A DNA stretch of 64,000 bases from Thermaurantimonas sp046299575 (GCF_046299575.1 NZ_JBKBHX010000005.1:1-64000); one strand, 5' to 3'; shown: positions 1 through 9,560, counted from the stretch's first letter. Made by a program: numbers and translations. Notes: generated by a model not told the origin, from the letters alone.

Positions 1-19
1 TATTCATTTGCCCTGTAGA

Positions 20-560
20 TACAATAGGTCAATAAATCAGCTCCGTAGGAGCAAAAGGTTAATAGAAAATTCATCGCGATACCACACAGCTCCGTAGGAG
101 CGATACCCCTCGTGATTAAATGTTTCGCTCCTGACGGAGCTATTGCTCCTGATTTAACGTTATTTGCTATTAACCTTCGGCTGCGCTGCAGCCGTTTAAA
201 TTGCTTCTATCAGATCAATAGGTTAAAAATTCAGCTCCGTAGGAGCGACAGGTTAATAGAAAAATCATCGCAATCCCACACAGCTCTGTAGGAGCGATAC
301 CCCAAGCATTTCAATGTTTCGCTCCTGACGGAGCTATTATGAATTGGATTAATGTTATTGCTATTAATCTTCGGCTGCGCTGCAGCCTTATTTCATTTGA
401 TTCGTAGATTCATTATATTAATAATTCCAGCTCCATAGGAGCAAAAGATTAATAGAAAAATCATTGAAACACCATCCAGCTCCGTAGGAGCGATACCCAT
501 TGATTCAACGTTGAGCTATTAACCCTTAGCTGCGATGCAGCCATTTATATTTACAATAAT
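20..560. repeat. Three degenerate ~190-bp tandem units made of palindromes
   Basis: Three head-to-tail units (about 20-210, 211-405, 406-560). Each contains, in the same order, GCTCCGTAGGAGC followed by a short AT-rich stretch with 'ttaatagaaaa', a second GCTCCGTAGGAGC, then GCTCCTGACGGAGC, then the palindrome CGGCTGCGCTGCAGCCG. Positions: 40-52, 89-101, 127-140, 178-194 in unit 1; 234-246, 283-295, 321-334, 372-387 in unit 2; 430-442, 479-491 and about 525-543 in unit 3, which lacks the GCTCCTGACGGAGC block. No coding capacity is apparent. The order is kept while spacer sequence drifts, so this is a decayed tandem duplication. Bases 561-775 hold nothing I can name. Confidence 0.85.
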
Positions 561-775
561 TCCATACTTTGTCTTACATTCCCAATTCATTACACACCCT
601 TGCGAATCTGATTAGACCATTAATTTCTCCAAATTTTTAATGCTCCATCGTAGATTTTTTGTCCAATCACATCAGGCTAATCCGATCACACATATATGGA
701 CGGTTTAAATACCACATGTAAAAAATCCCCTTACCCACTCTCTATATTTGCCCACCGGTAACGACTGAAGCCCCT

Positions 776-1957
776 ATGAAACCATACGATGATCCTAATC
801 TTTTTGAAAATACCGAAAAGGCCTTCCGATACCGCACTGATGCTGAGCTAAGGCGCGCACGCTGGCTTTTTAAACTGATTGAAAACCCCAGCACCGTGGC
901 CTGGGGCAAAAAAATGCTCGCCCTGGCCGACAAGGTCAAACTTCCATACCAATGGGCAGTAAAAGCTACGGTTTTTCGTCAGTTTTGCGGAGGAGAGACC
1001 ATGCAGGAATGTATTTCTACCATCGACCGCCTCTATCAGTACGGCGTAAAATCCATACTCGACTACTCCGTCGAAGGCAAAGAGACAGAAGACGATTTCG
1101 AACACACCTGCCTGAAAATCATTGAAATCATCCGCTTTTCGAAAGATAAACCTGCCATACCCTTTGCCGTTTTTAAAATGACCGGCATGGGACGCTTTGC
1201 CCTGCTGGAGCGCATAAGCTCCGGTGAGACACTCACCCCCGAAGAATTACGCGAATGGGAACGCGTCAAGGCAAGGGTGCATTCCATTTGTACCGAAGCT
1301 GCCACCAGCGATGTACCGGTGATGATCGATGCCGAAGAGAGCTGGATACAGCCCGCCATAGATGCACTGGCCGAAGAGATGATGTGGGAGTTTAACGTCC
1401 ACAAACCCATCGTTTATACCACCCTGCAGATGTACCGCCACGACCGCTTCCCCTATCTCAAAGACCTGCTGCTCCGTGCCCGCGAGCGCGAGCGCTACGT
1501 AGGTGTAAAAATCGTACGCGGTGCCTACATGGAGAAGGAACGCGAGCGCGCCCGTCAGCTCGGCTACACCGACCCCATCCAGCCCGACAAGGCCTCCTCT
1601 GACCGCGACTACGACTACGCCCTCCGCCTCGTGGTGGACAATCTGAGCACCTTCGGCCTGGTAGCCGGCACCCACAACGAAGAATCCTGTCGCACCCTCA
1701 TGCGCGCCATGGACGACTACCGCATCCCAAACAATGACCCACGCATCTACTTTTCCCAACTCTACGGCATGAGCGACCATCTGAGCTTCAACCTCTCCGC
1801 CCTCGGCTACAACGTAGTGAAATACGTACCCTTCGGCCCGGTGCGCGACGTACTGCCCTACCTCATCCGCCGAGCCGAGGAAAACACCTCCGTAGCCGGC
1901 CAGACCGGTCGCGAACTCTCCCTGATCCAGAAAGAACTCAAACGCCGGAATGCATGA
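776..1957 (+). CDS. Proline dehydrogenase (monofunctional)
   Basis: 393 residues, matching a stand-alone FAD-dependent proline dehydrogenase: oxidation of L-proline to delta-1-pyrroline-5-carboxylate with electrons passed to quinone. The TIM-barrel family signatures are visible: MIDAEES near residue 182, then YTTLQMYR, VGVKIVRGAYMEKER near 240, GTHNEES near 300, and the C-terminal QLYGMSDHLSFNL and KYVPFGPVRDVLPYLIRRAEEN that contribute to substrate binding. There is no P5C dehydrogenase domain, so this is not a bifunctional PutA. The stop overlaps the start of the next gene by the tetranucleotide ATGA, so the two are probably co-transcribed. Both genes are strikingly C-rich at third codon positions compared with most of the window. 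Confidence 0.93.
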   Translation: MKPYDDPNLFENTEKAFRYRTDAELRRARWLFKLIENPSTVAWGKKMLALADKVKLPYQWAVKATVFRQFCGGETMQECISTIDRLYQYGVKSILDYSVEGKETEDDFEHTCLKIIEIIRFSKDKPAIPFAVFKMTGMGRFALLERISSGETLTPEELREWERVKARVHSICTEAATSDVPVMIDAEESWIQPAIDALAEEMMWEFNVHKPIVYTTLQMYRHDRFPYLKDLLLRARERERYVGVKIVRGAYMEKERERARQLGYTDPIQPDKASSDRDYDYALRLVVDNLSTFGLVAGTHNEESCRTLMRAMDDYRIPNNDPRIYFSQLYGMSDHLSFNLSALGYNVVKYVPFGPVRDVLPYLIRRAEENTSVAGQTGRELSLIQKELKRRNA

Positions 1958-2694
1958 TCAACGGTAAAAAAATCATTGTCGTACTGCCCGCCTACAACGC
2001 AGCTAAAACCCTCGAAATGACCTACCGCGAGATCCCCTTCGACCTGGTGGACGACGTCGTACTCGTAGATGACTGCTCCCACGACGAAACCATTCGCGTA
2101 GGCCGTGAGTTGGGCATACGCCACATCATACGCCACGACGTCAATCTCGGCTACGGGGGCAACCAAAAGACCTGCTACCGCAAGGCCCTTGAGCTCGGCG
2201 CCGACATCGTCGTCATGCTACACCCCGACTACCAGTACACCCCCAAGCTCATCCCCTCCATGTGCTACCTCATCGCACACGACCTCTACGACTGCGTGCT
2301 CGGCTCACGCATCCTGAGCAAGGGCGCCCTGGCCGGTGGCATGCCCTGGTACAAATACGTAGCCAACCGCATCCTCACACTGATCCAAAACATCCTCGTC
2401 AACCACAAACTCTCCGAATACCACACCGGCTACCGAGCCTTCAGCCGCCGGGTACTCACCTCACTTAACCTCGATTACAACTCCGACAACTTCGTCTTCG
2501 ACAATCAGATGCTCTCCCAGATCATCTACAAGGGCTTCCGCATCGGCGAAGTCAGCTGCCCGACCAAGTACTTCGACGACGCATCCTCCATCAATCTGAA
2601 AAACAGCGCCATCTACGGCCTCGGCGTCCTGGCCGTCTCCTTCAAGCACTTCTTCTGCAAGCTCGGTATCGCCAAGTCGCGCATGTACGAATAA
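1954..2694 (+). CDS. Family 2 glycosyltransferase (dolichyl-phosphate-mannose-synthase-like)
   Basis: 246 residues. The N-terminal half has the GT-A nucleotide-sugar fold: IIVVLPAYNAAKTLEM near residue 7, VVLVDDCSHDET near 35, the NLGYGGNQKT loop and the HPDYQYTP metal-binding segment, then YHTGYRAFSRRVL in the acceptor region. No membrane segments are visible, so it is probably a soluble or peripheral enzyme transferring a sugar to a lipid carrier or surface glycan; substrate unknown. The start overlaps the proline dehydrogenase stop (ATGA). That pairing gives no pathway link that I recognise. The family call is firm; the substrate is not assignable. Confidence 0.88.
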   Translation: MINGKKIIVVLPAYNAAKTLEMTYREIPFDLVDDVVLVDDCSHDETIRVGRELGIRHIIRHDVNLGYGGNQKTCYRKALELGADIVVMLHPDYQYTPKLIPSMCYLIAHDLYDCVLGSRILSKGALAGGMPWYKYVANRILTLIQNILVNHKLSEYHTGYRAFSRRVLTSLNLDYNSDNFVFDNQMLSQIIYKGFRIGEVSCPTKYFDDASSINLKNSAIYGLGVLAVSFKHFFCKLGIAKSRMYE

Positions 2695-2710
2695 TACAGT
2701 TTTTTTTTTA

Positions 2711-2912
2711 TTTGGGCGTGCCCCCTGACAAGGCGCCTGTAGCGCCTTCGTCAGGGGTCGGGCTATCCGCTCATATTCGCCTTGCAGCCGGGCGAGGCAC
2801 ATCGGGCTGCGGTGGCTTCGCCTGTCGCCTCCTCGCCCTGTGTGCCTCAGGCCCGTCTGCTGCGGCTCATATCCGCTCCTATCCCTCACGCAGCAGCGGC
2901 CTTCGGCCGCTT
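2711..2912 (+). repeat. GC-rich dispersed intergenic element, class A copy 1
   Basis: Begins after a T-rich tract with TTTGGGCGTGCCCC and runs to CCCTCACGCAGCAG plus a short hairpin (cggccTTCGggccg type). It contains a hairpin (AAGGCGC...GCGCCTT) and the block GGTCGGGCTATCCGCTCAT, which recurs at 55707-55725. It is much richer in G+C than its surroundings and lies directly downstream of the glycosyltransferase in the same orientation. ORFs across it are compositional artefacts. Bases 2913-3124 hold no other recognisable feature. Confidence 0.8.
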
Positions 2913-3124
2913 ATCACTACTAAACTCCAAAAACATCACATTAAAACCTCCGGCTTCCAGCTTTTTTTTTGTGTATATCCTTCAGAAAATACACATAGCA
3001 TTGACAATCAAAGCTTTGCGGTATAATTTACTGCACTTACCCCTGTAAAATTCTCATCACACAGTGATACTGGTCACCATTTCAAGAACGACGCTACTGG
3101 AATTTTATCGTAAAATCCAGGCAC

Positions 3125-4444
3125 ATGGATACTGAAGTATTGGCAAGAATTCAGTTTGCTTTCACTGTCACCTTTCACTACATCTATCCACCACTGAGCA
3201 TTGGTCTCGGGCTATTGATAGTCATTTTCGAAGGTCTCTACTTGAAAACCGGAGATAAGCACTACGAAATACTTACCCGCTTCTGGTTAAAATATTCGCC
3301 ATCACATTTGCTATCGGGGTAGCCACCGGTATCATTATGGAATTTGAGTTTGGTACCATTTGGTCGGTCTATTCCCGTTATGTGGGTGACATATTCGGCA
3401 GCGCACTGGCAGCTGAAGGTTTGTTTGCTTTTGCTCTGGAAAGTACTTTTCTGGGTATTCTGCTTTTCGGGTGGAACAGGGTGTCGCCCCAAGTTCATTT
3501 TCTGTCCACAATCGGAGTATTTCTCGGTTCAATGTTTTCAGCCATCTGGATCGTAGTGGCCAACAGCTGGCAACAGACTCCGGCCGGCTATCACATTGTG
3601 GGTGAAGGGTTGGATGCAAGGGCTGAAATTACCGACCTCTGGGCAATGGTGTTTAATCCAACGGTTGTAGACCGAATCATACACGTATGGCAAGGGGCCT
3701 TTTTAGTAGGCGCATTTTTGGTGTTGAGCGTGCATGCTTACTATCTGCTTCAAGGTAGATATGTAGAAATTTCAAAAAAAGCCTTTCGCATATCGTTGAT
3801 CGTAGTCACCATATTTTCCTTCACCCAGCTCTTATCGGGCCACAGTTCAGCAGAAGGAGTTACTGAAAATCAGCCGGCGAAGTTAGCGGCAATGGAAGGG
3901 CATTTTGAGGCTGAGGCTCCGGCTGACCTGTACCTTTCTGGGTGGGTAGACAAGGAAAAACAAAAAACCTATGGCCTTGCCATACCCGGTGGACTGTAGT
4001 TTTTGATTCATCAGGATTTCAAAAAACCGGTGAAAGGCCTCAACGCCTTTCCTGAAGATGAACGCCCACACCGGGTAAATGCTGTCTTTCAATTTTATCA
4101 CATCATAATCGGCATCGGTATGCTGCTTATCGCCCTGACAGCTTTCGGATCTTTTTACTCTGGAAAGGCAAACTTTTTAAGACCCGCTGGATATTATGGG
4201 TTTTTGTCTTTGCCGTTGGTTTACCTCAGGTAGCCAACCAGGCAGGCTGGTTTGCCGCTGAAATGGGGCGCCAGCCTTGGGTGGTATATGGCCTTCTGCG
4301 TACAAGCGAAGCTTTTTCGAAGGAAGTGGAAGCCAATCAGATTTTGTTTTCCATCATTCTTTTCTTTGTGATATATATACCATCTTGTTTGCGCTCTTTT
4401 CGTACTTTTTGAACAAAAAGATTCAGAAAGGACCTGAAAAATAG
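3125..4444 (+). pseudogene. cydA, cytochrome bd oxidase subunit I (disrupted)
   Basis: Conceptual translation gives a near-complete CydA: MDTEVLARIQFAFTVTFHYI at the start, GIIMEFEFGTIWSVYSRYVG, SAIWIVVANSWQQTPAGY, the Q-loop region, IPGGL..FLIHQDFKKPV, and QVANQAGWFAAEMGRQPW. It is interrupted four times: one base lost in the A run at 3289-3292; an in-frame TAG at 3997-3999 where the family has Ser (TCG to TAG would do it); one T lost in the run at 4152-4156; and two extra bases in the TA repeat at about 4371-4379. Translation of a functional quinol-oxidising subunit is therefore not expected. cydB follows after 38 bases and is also broken. Confidence 0.88.
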
Positions 4445-4482
4445 GCTGAAAATGTATTTAATCTGGTTTATAACAGCGGTAT

Positions 4483-5539
4483 ATGGAGACTTTTTTGGGC
4501 ATCGACTATCCCAACTGGTGGTTTCTGGTAATCGGATTACTTTTTTCAGGATATGCCATATTAGAAGGTTTTGATTACGGAGCAGGCGCATGGCACTTAG
4601 TCTTCAAAGACGATGTAGAACGACGCATTGCAATTAATGCCATTGGGCCGCTCTGGGATGCCAATCAGGTATGGCTCATCATAGGTGCAGGAGCGCTATT
4701 TTCAGGTTTTCCGGTGATGTATTCCATTCTGCTATCGGCCATGTACACACCGTTTATGCTTTTGCTTTTAATGTTGGTTTTTGCGAACGGCTTGCATTAA
4801 GTTCCGAAGTGCAGAGCCAGCCCGGTGGTGGCGGCATATGTGGGATGTGCTGTATGCCATGTCGAATATCTCCATTTCCTTTTTGCTCGGCGTAGTACTC
4901 GGCAATGTATTACAAGGCCTGCCAATTGGAGAAAATTACACTTTCGAAAATCGCGGATTTTTTCAGTTTCTAAATCCGTATTCTATTCTCACAGGCATTA
5001 CTACGTTAGCACTTTTTATGAAGCAAGGCGCTCTTTTTTTACTGCTTAAGTCAGAAGGAAATATGTGCGAAAAAACCATTCAACTCGTATGGAACAGCAT
5101 CATCTTTTTTGTCGTAAGTTTTTCGATTACTTCGCTTTATACCTTGATTTTTATCGAAGGAATTGTAGAAAAATTTCGCAATAATCCGGTGTTTTTTGTG
5201 CTTCCTGTTTTATCGCTGCTTTCGATCGCTAATATTCCCCGATTGGTATATAAGAAAAAGTATTTTTATGCCTTCATTTTTTCATCGCTTACCATGGCCT
5301 TTCTATTGATGCTGGTGGCCTTTTCGCTGTATCCTGTACTGCTGCTTTCGACCAAAGACAGTTTATATAATGTGACCATTTACAATGCAGCATCATCCAT
5401 TAAATCGCTGAAAATCATGCTTACTTTCGTAGTAATTGGAACACCTCTTATAGCCTTATATTTTGGCTTCTTATACAGCACTTTCAGAGGTAGGGTAAAA
5501 TTGGATGATACGAGTTATAAAAGTTGTAAAAAGCTTTAA
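4483..5539 (+). pseudogene. cydB, cytochrome bd oxidase subunit II (one frameshift)
   Basis: The first 100 or so residues read METFLGIDYPNWWFLVIGLL, GFDYGAGAWHL, ERRIAINAIGPLWDANQVW and LLSAMYTPFMLLLLMLVF, a clear CydB start. One extra base near 4783 shifts the frame; the remainder (RTACIKFRSAEPARWWRHMWD through YFGFLYSTFRGRVKLDDTSY) is open to 5539 in the next frame. CydB normally pairs with CydA to form the bd-type quinol oxidase used at low oxygen. With one lesion here and four in cydA, loss of the complex is the simplest reading. A programmed frameshift is unlikely because no slippery heptamer precedes the shift and the partner gene is dead. Confidence 0.86.
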
Positions 5540-5541
5540 AC

Positions 5542-5580
5542 AAAAAAGCCCGAAAACATTGTTGTTTTCCAGGCTTTTTT
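5542..5580. terminator. Bidirectional intrinsic terminator
   Basis: AAAAAAGCC (5542-5550) pairs with GGCTTTTTT (5572-5580), with an inner GAAAACA/TGTTTTC stem and a TTGT loop. It ends cydB on the plus strand and folD on the minus strand. Confidence 0.85.
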
Positions 5581-5626
5581 GCTTTGTGATGTTCTTTTTA
5601 AAATTTTTATAGATCTTATAATAAAG

Positions 5627-6502
5627 TCAGCTTTTACCTCGGGCGGCTTTCAGTGTATTTTTCAACAGTGAAACAATCGTCATCGGACCTACACCACCAG
5701 GCACGGGTGTAATGAAGGCTGCTTTTTGACTCACTCCATTAAAATCCACATCCCCTACGATGCGATATCCCGATTTTTTGGTTTTATCGACGATACGGGT
5801 AATTCCCACATCTACAACCACTACCCCATCTTTTACCATATCAGCTGTTACAAAATTTGGTCGCCCGACGGCGGCTATGAGTATGTCAGCTGAGCGAATG
5901 ATGTCGGTGAGGTTGCGCGTATGGCTGTGGCAGAGGGTCACGGTACTGTTGCCCGGATAAGTATTTCGGGCCATGAGCATAGAGATGGGCTGGCCTACAA
6001 TGTGGCTGCGGCCGAGCACTACACAGTGCTTTCCACCTGTTTCGATATTGTAGCGATCGAGCAGCTCAATGATTCCTGCGGGCGTAGCCGGTACAAATCC
6101 GGGCATGCCCAATGCCATACGGCCAACATTTTCCGGATGAAAGCCATCTACATCCTTATCGGGGCGAATGGCAAGAATGATTTTCTTCTCGTCGATCTGT
6201 ACCGGAAGGGGCAGCTGCACAATAAAACCGTCAATTTCAGGATCTTCGTTAAGCTTTCGGACTTCTGTAAGCAACTCGCTCTCTGAAATGGTGTCAGAGA
6301 GCTTCACAAGGGTTGATTGAAAACCCACTTCTTCGCAGGCTTTGATCTTGGCATTCACATAAGTGACCGATGCTCCGTTGTTGCCCACAAGTACAGCAGC
6401 CAGGTGAGGGCGCTTACCTCCGTTTTTCACAATGTGCTTGACCTCTGCGGCAATTTCATTTCGAAGGTCCTGAGAGGTTTTTATGCCATCAAGCAGTATC
6501 AT
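5627..6502 (-). CDS. folD: Bifunctional methylenetetrahydrofolate dehydrogenase/cyclohydrolase
   Basis: 291 residues, the usual FolD length. It interconverts 5,10-methylene-THF, methenyl-THF and 10-formyl-THF in the cytosol using NADP. The catalytic YVNAK segment (Tyr and Lys) is near residue 50, followed by DGFIVQLPLP, PATPAGIIELL, the nucleotide-binding VVLGRSHIVGQP and the C-terminal TPVPGGVGPMTI. It begins 15 bases after ffh ends on the same strand, so the two probably form an operon with ffh first. Confidence 0.96.
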   Translation of the reverse strand: MILLDGIKTSQDLRNEIAAEVKHIVKNGGKRPHLAAVLVGNNGASVTYVNAKIKACEEVGFQSTLVKLSDTISESELLTEVRKLNEDPEIDGFIVQLPLPVQIDEKKIILAIRPDKDVDGFHPENVGRMALGMPGFVPATPAGIIELLDRYNIETGGKHCVVLGRSHIVGQPISMLMARNTYPGNSTVTLCHSHTRNLTDIIRSADILIAAVGRPNFVTADMVKDGVVVVDVGITRIVDKTKKSGYRIVGDVDFNGVSQKAAFITPVPGGVGPMTIVSLLKNTLKAARGKS

Positions 6503-6517
6503 CGGTGCTGTTTTGGA

Positions 6518-7846
6518 TTATCGCATGCCGCGCATCATGCCGGCCAGTCCTCTCGGGCCGCCTGATTGCATCATTTTCATCACTTTTTTCATGTCTTCAA
6601 ATTGCTTGATCAGTCGGTTGACCTCTGAGATGTCGCGACCGCTACCGAGGGCAATGCGCTTTTTGCGCGAACCATTGAGAATCTCCGGATTTCTGCGTTC
6701 CTGAGGGGTCATCGACAGTATAATGGCTTCTACGTGTTTAAAGGCATTGTCGTCGATATCGATGTTTTTCATGATTTTGTTCATACCGGGCAGCATTCCC
6801 ATCAGGTCTTTGACATTGCCCATCTTTTTGATTTGCTGAATCTGGCTGTAGAAATCTTCGAAATCAAACTTATTGGTGGCTATCTTTTTATTGAGCTTGC
6901 GGGCTTCTTCCTCGTTGTATTGCTCTTGTGCGCGCTCTACCAGCGATACGACATCGCCCATCCCGAGTATTCGGTCGGCCATCCGGTCGGGATGAAAAAC
7001 GTCGAGAGCATCGACTTTTTCACCTGTTCCAACAAACTTAATCGGCTTGTTGACGGTAGCCCGGATTGACAGGGCTGCCCCTCCACGGGTATCGCCATCG
7101 AGCTTGGTGAGCACTACGCCATCGAAGTCGAGCACATCATTGAAGGCTTTGGCAGTATTTACTGCATCCTGACCCGTCATGGCGTCGACTACGAATAGGG
7201 TTTCTGAGGGCTTAACGGTCCGGTGAATTTCAGCAATTTCCTTCATCATCTGCTCATCGATCGAGAGGCGACCGGCGGTATCGATGATTACCACGTTATG
7301 GCCGAGTTTTTTGGCCTCTTCTATGCCCTTTTGGGCGATTTCCACGGGATTTTTGTTTTCCGGGATGGAAAATACCGGCACATTGATCTGCTGTCCCAGC
7401 ACTTTAAGCTGGTCGATAGCGGCAGGGCGATACACGTCAGCCGCGATGAGCATGGGATTGCGTCCCTTTTTGCGCTTTATGTAATTGGCGAGTTTAGCCG
7501 AAAAGGTTGTCTTACCGGAACCTTGGAGACCGGCAATGAGCACGACGGCTGGTGAGCCTTGCAGATTGATGTCAGAGGCCTGGCCTCCCATGAGGGCGGC
7601 CATTTCGTCGCGAACAATCTTTATCAACAATTGGCCCGGTTGTAGGGACGTAAGCACTTTCTGGCCGAGGGCTTTTTCCTTGACAGTATTGGTAAATTCT
7701 TTGGCGATCTTAAAATTGACGTCGGCATCGAGTAGAGCACGGCGAACTTCTTTGAGGGTGTCGGCAACGTTTACTTCCGTGATGCGTCCGTGACCCTTGA
7801 GTATGTGAAAGGCTTTTTCGAGCTTATCAGTAAGATTTTCAAACAT
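6518..7846 (-). CDS. ffh: Signal recognition particle protein Ffh
   Basis: 442 residues from the chosen start. The SRP54 GTPase targets ribosomes making inner-membrane proteins to FtsY. The N domain leads to the G domain with GLQGSGKTTFSAKLA (P-loop, near residue 107), DTAGRLSIDEQ and TKLDGDTRGGAAL; the methionine-rich M domain follows (GMLPGMNKI, SMTPQERRNPEIL, SRKKRIALGSGRD) with the 4.5S RNA-binding helices, ending in a GGPRGLAGMMRGMR tail. The open frame extends 27 codons further upstream to 7927, but MFENLTDKLEKAF is the family start, and a -7 promoter box lies at 7871-7878 inside that extension. Confidence 0.96.
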   Translation of the reverse strand: MFENLTDKLEKAFHILKGHGRITEVNVADTLKEVRRALLDADVNFKIAKEFTNTVKEKALGQKVLTSLQPGQLLIKIVRDEMAALMGGQASDINLQGSPAVVLIAGLQGSGKTTFSAKLANYIKRKKGRNPMLIAADVYRPAAIDQLKVLGQQINVPVFSIPENKNPVEIAQKGIEEAKKLGHNVVIIDTAGRLSIDEQMMKEIAEIHRTVKPSETLFVVDAMTGQDAVNTAKAFNDVLDFDGVVLTKLDGDTRGGAALSIRATVNKPIKFVGTGEKVDALDVFHPDRMADRILGMGDVVSLVERAQEQYNEEEARKLNKKIATNKFDFEDFYSQIQQIKKMGNVKDLMGMLPGMNKIMKNIDIDDNAFKHVEAIILSMTPQERRNPEILNGSRKKRIALGSGRDISEVNRLIKQFEDMKKVMKMMQSGGPRGLAGMMRGMR

Positions 7847-7870
7847 TTTATGACATAGATTTTCGGTTTG

Positions 7871-7878
7871 CAAAGGTA
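7871..7878 (-). promoter_or_regulatory. -7 box of the ffh-folD promoter
   Basis: On the minus strand this reads TACCTTTG, an exact match to the Bacteroidota TAnnTTTG consensus, 25 bases upstream of the ffh ATG. It supports the shorter ffh start. Confidence 0.5.
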
Positions 7879-8089
7879 TGGCTTTCCAATCAAAGGCATA
7901 GTGTGCAGATCGAGTAAAAATCGGCACTCGGGTATTGGTGAAAGCAGGGTAGGATTTGTGGATCCCCGGTTGTGATCTGAGAATTGATTTTTGGTAAAGA
8001 ATGGGGATTATATTTCGTATACAATTCTGTATGGAAGCGGATTAAACCATGTGAGCCTGCCCCTTGTATGCCAAACGATGTTTCGTGAT

Positions 8090-8242
8090 GCTGCCTTCGT
8101 GTGAGGTGACCGGCGGGCGCACGCCAGCGCGGTGCGAAAGCGAGGCTCTGCTGAGCCGTAGCACGGGAGCGAAGCGTACTCCAGAGTGGACCGGCCTGAG
8201 CAGCTGCCCCTAATGGCAACCTGCGAAGGACACGCCCAATTC
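8090..8242 (-). repeat. GC-rich dispersed intergenic element, class B copy 1
   Basis: Read on the minus strand it starts with a T-rich tract and ATTGGGCGTGTCC (CACGCCCAA at 8231-8239 on plus) and contains GTACGCTTCGCTCCCGTGC, CGGCTCAGCAGAGCCTCGC and TTCGCACCGCGCTGGCG, all closely matching the copy at 14027-14176, then ends in CACCTCACACGAAG. It lies directly downstream of aroA in the same orientation. The rest of 7928-8268 contains nothing I recognise. Confidence 0.8.
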
Positions 8243-8268
8243 AGAAAAAATCTTTACCCGTAGAACGA

Positions 8269-9522
8269 TTAAATAAACTCGAGATTGAAGCCCAGACGAC
8301 TGAGGTCGTGCCAAAAGGTGGGGTAGCTTTTGGTTACGACAGCGGGGTTTTCGATGGCGATGGGCCTGATCAGTGCCAGGGGCGCAAAGGCCATTGCCAT
8401 TCGGTGATCGCCATAGGTGTGGATTTGAAGATTTTCGCGCAGGTCGATTCCCTTGTGTATGGTGAGCTGATTAGTGCTGCCCTCAACATCTGCACCACAG
8501 TGGGTGAGTTCGCTCGCCAGTGCGCGGATGCGGTCGGTCTCTTTAATGGGCAATGTATCAAGGCCTGTAAGGCAGCTGGAGTGCCCTGTGGCTGCCAGTG
8601 CTACAGCCAGGGTTTGAGCCAGATCGGGGGTGTCTCGAAGATTTATGTGATGTAATAAGGATTTTTCAGACGATTTCTTAAAAATCCGGATTCCGGCACC
8701 GAGAAAGACTGTTTCGACCCCAAGGGCATCGAAATATCCGCGGACCACAGAATCGCCCTGCATGCTGGGAATCCTGAGGCCGGGAAGAAAAAGCTCTGCC
8801 TGACGGCTGAGCAGTGCCATGAGATACCAGTAGGATGCGGCTGACCAATCGGGCTCTACATGTACTCGGGATTTGGTCGGGCGGGAGGGATAAAGAATGA
8901 TTTCAGGCAGGCGGATGTCGACCTTAAGGCCTGCCTGGTAGAGTGTGGAAGCTGTAAGATAGATGTAGGGCACCGATACCGGATAACCACGTATGTGTAT
9001 GCGAAGGCCAGAGGGCAGCGTACAGCCGATGAGCATGAGGGCGGTGATAAACTGACTGCTCGTAGTGCCATCTATGGCGACCTGATGGCCGTTAAGCCGG
9101 CGACCTCTGATTTCGAGTGGCGGAAAGCCCTCTCTGCCCAGATACCGGATATCGGCCCCTAACTGACGAAGTGCATCGACCAGATGACCTACGGGCCGCT
9201 CAAGCATGCGCTCCGAGCCTGTGAGTCGTACATGAGTGCCCGGCGTGGCGGCATAAAAAGCTGTTAAAAAACGAAAGGCTGTGCCAGCCATACGGCAGTC
9301 CACCCGACCCTGGTATCTCTGTGCAGCGAGTATCTCTGACAGCAGTTGAGTATCGTCAGCGTTGGAGAGACCGCTGATTTGTATTGTACCGGGATATAGA
9401 GCAGAAAGGATGAGCAGACGATTTGACTCACTCTTGGATCCCGGAAGAGGGATCCTTCCGATCAGCCGACCGGTAGGGTGCGACACTTTTACATAACGAG
9501 CGTGTAGAGGTAGGATGTCCAT
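8269..9522 (-). CDS. aroA: 3-phosphoshikimate 1-carboxyvinyltransferase (EPSP synthase)
   Basis: 417 residues. Joins shikimate 3-phosphate and phosphoenolpyruvate in the chorismate pathway. Motifs in order: IPLPGSKSESNRLLIL near residue 20, AGTAFRFLTAF, DGTTSSQFITALML, EPDWSAASYWYL, KETDRIRALASEL and the C-terminal GDHRMAMAFAPLAL. The ORF can be extended to a TTG at 9555, but the ATG at 9522 gives the family N-terminus and leaves room for the divergent promoter of the next gene. Identity is certain; the start is probable. No other aro gene is adjacent. Confidence 0.95.
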   Translation of the reverse strand: MDILPLHARYVKVSHPTGRLIGRIPLPGSKSESNRLLILSALYPGTIQISGLSNADDTQLLSEILAAQRYQGRVDCRMAGTAFRFLTAFYAATPGTHVRLTGSERMLERPVGHLVDALRQLGADIRYLGREGFPPLEIRGRRLNGHQVAIDGTTSSQFITALMLIGCTLPSGLRIHIRGYPVSVPYIYLTASTLYQAGLKVDIRLPEIILYPSRPTKSRVHVEPDWSAASYWYLMALLSRQAELFLPGLRIPSMQGDSVVRGYFDALGVETVFLGAGIRIFKKSSEKSLLHHINLRDTPDLAQTLAVALAATGHSSCLTGLDTLPIKETDRIRALASELTHCGADVEGSTNQLTIHKGIDLRENLQIHTYGDHRMAMAFAPLALIRPIAIENPAVVTKSYPTFWHDLSRLGFNLEFI

Positions 9523-9560
9523 AATGAGGCAAATATCCCTATTCTTTGGAGGCAAAAGGC

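Noticed and set aside
20..560. CRISPR-like array at the start
   Set aside because: The repeats are short palindromes at irregular spacing in long degenerate units; there is no constant repeat with unique spacers and no cas gene in the window.
2712..3048. ORFs across the GC-rich element
   Set aside because: Overlapping frames caused by base composition; proteins are low-complexity and the same sequence recurs in other copies without keeping a frame.
3997..3999. Recoded stop (read-through TAG) in cydA
   Set aside because: Three further frame-breaking changes in the same gene make recoding pointless.
4770..4790. Programmed frameshift in cydB
   Set aside because: No slippery heptamer or downstream structure is evident and cydA is also broken.
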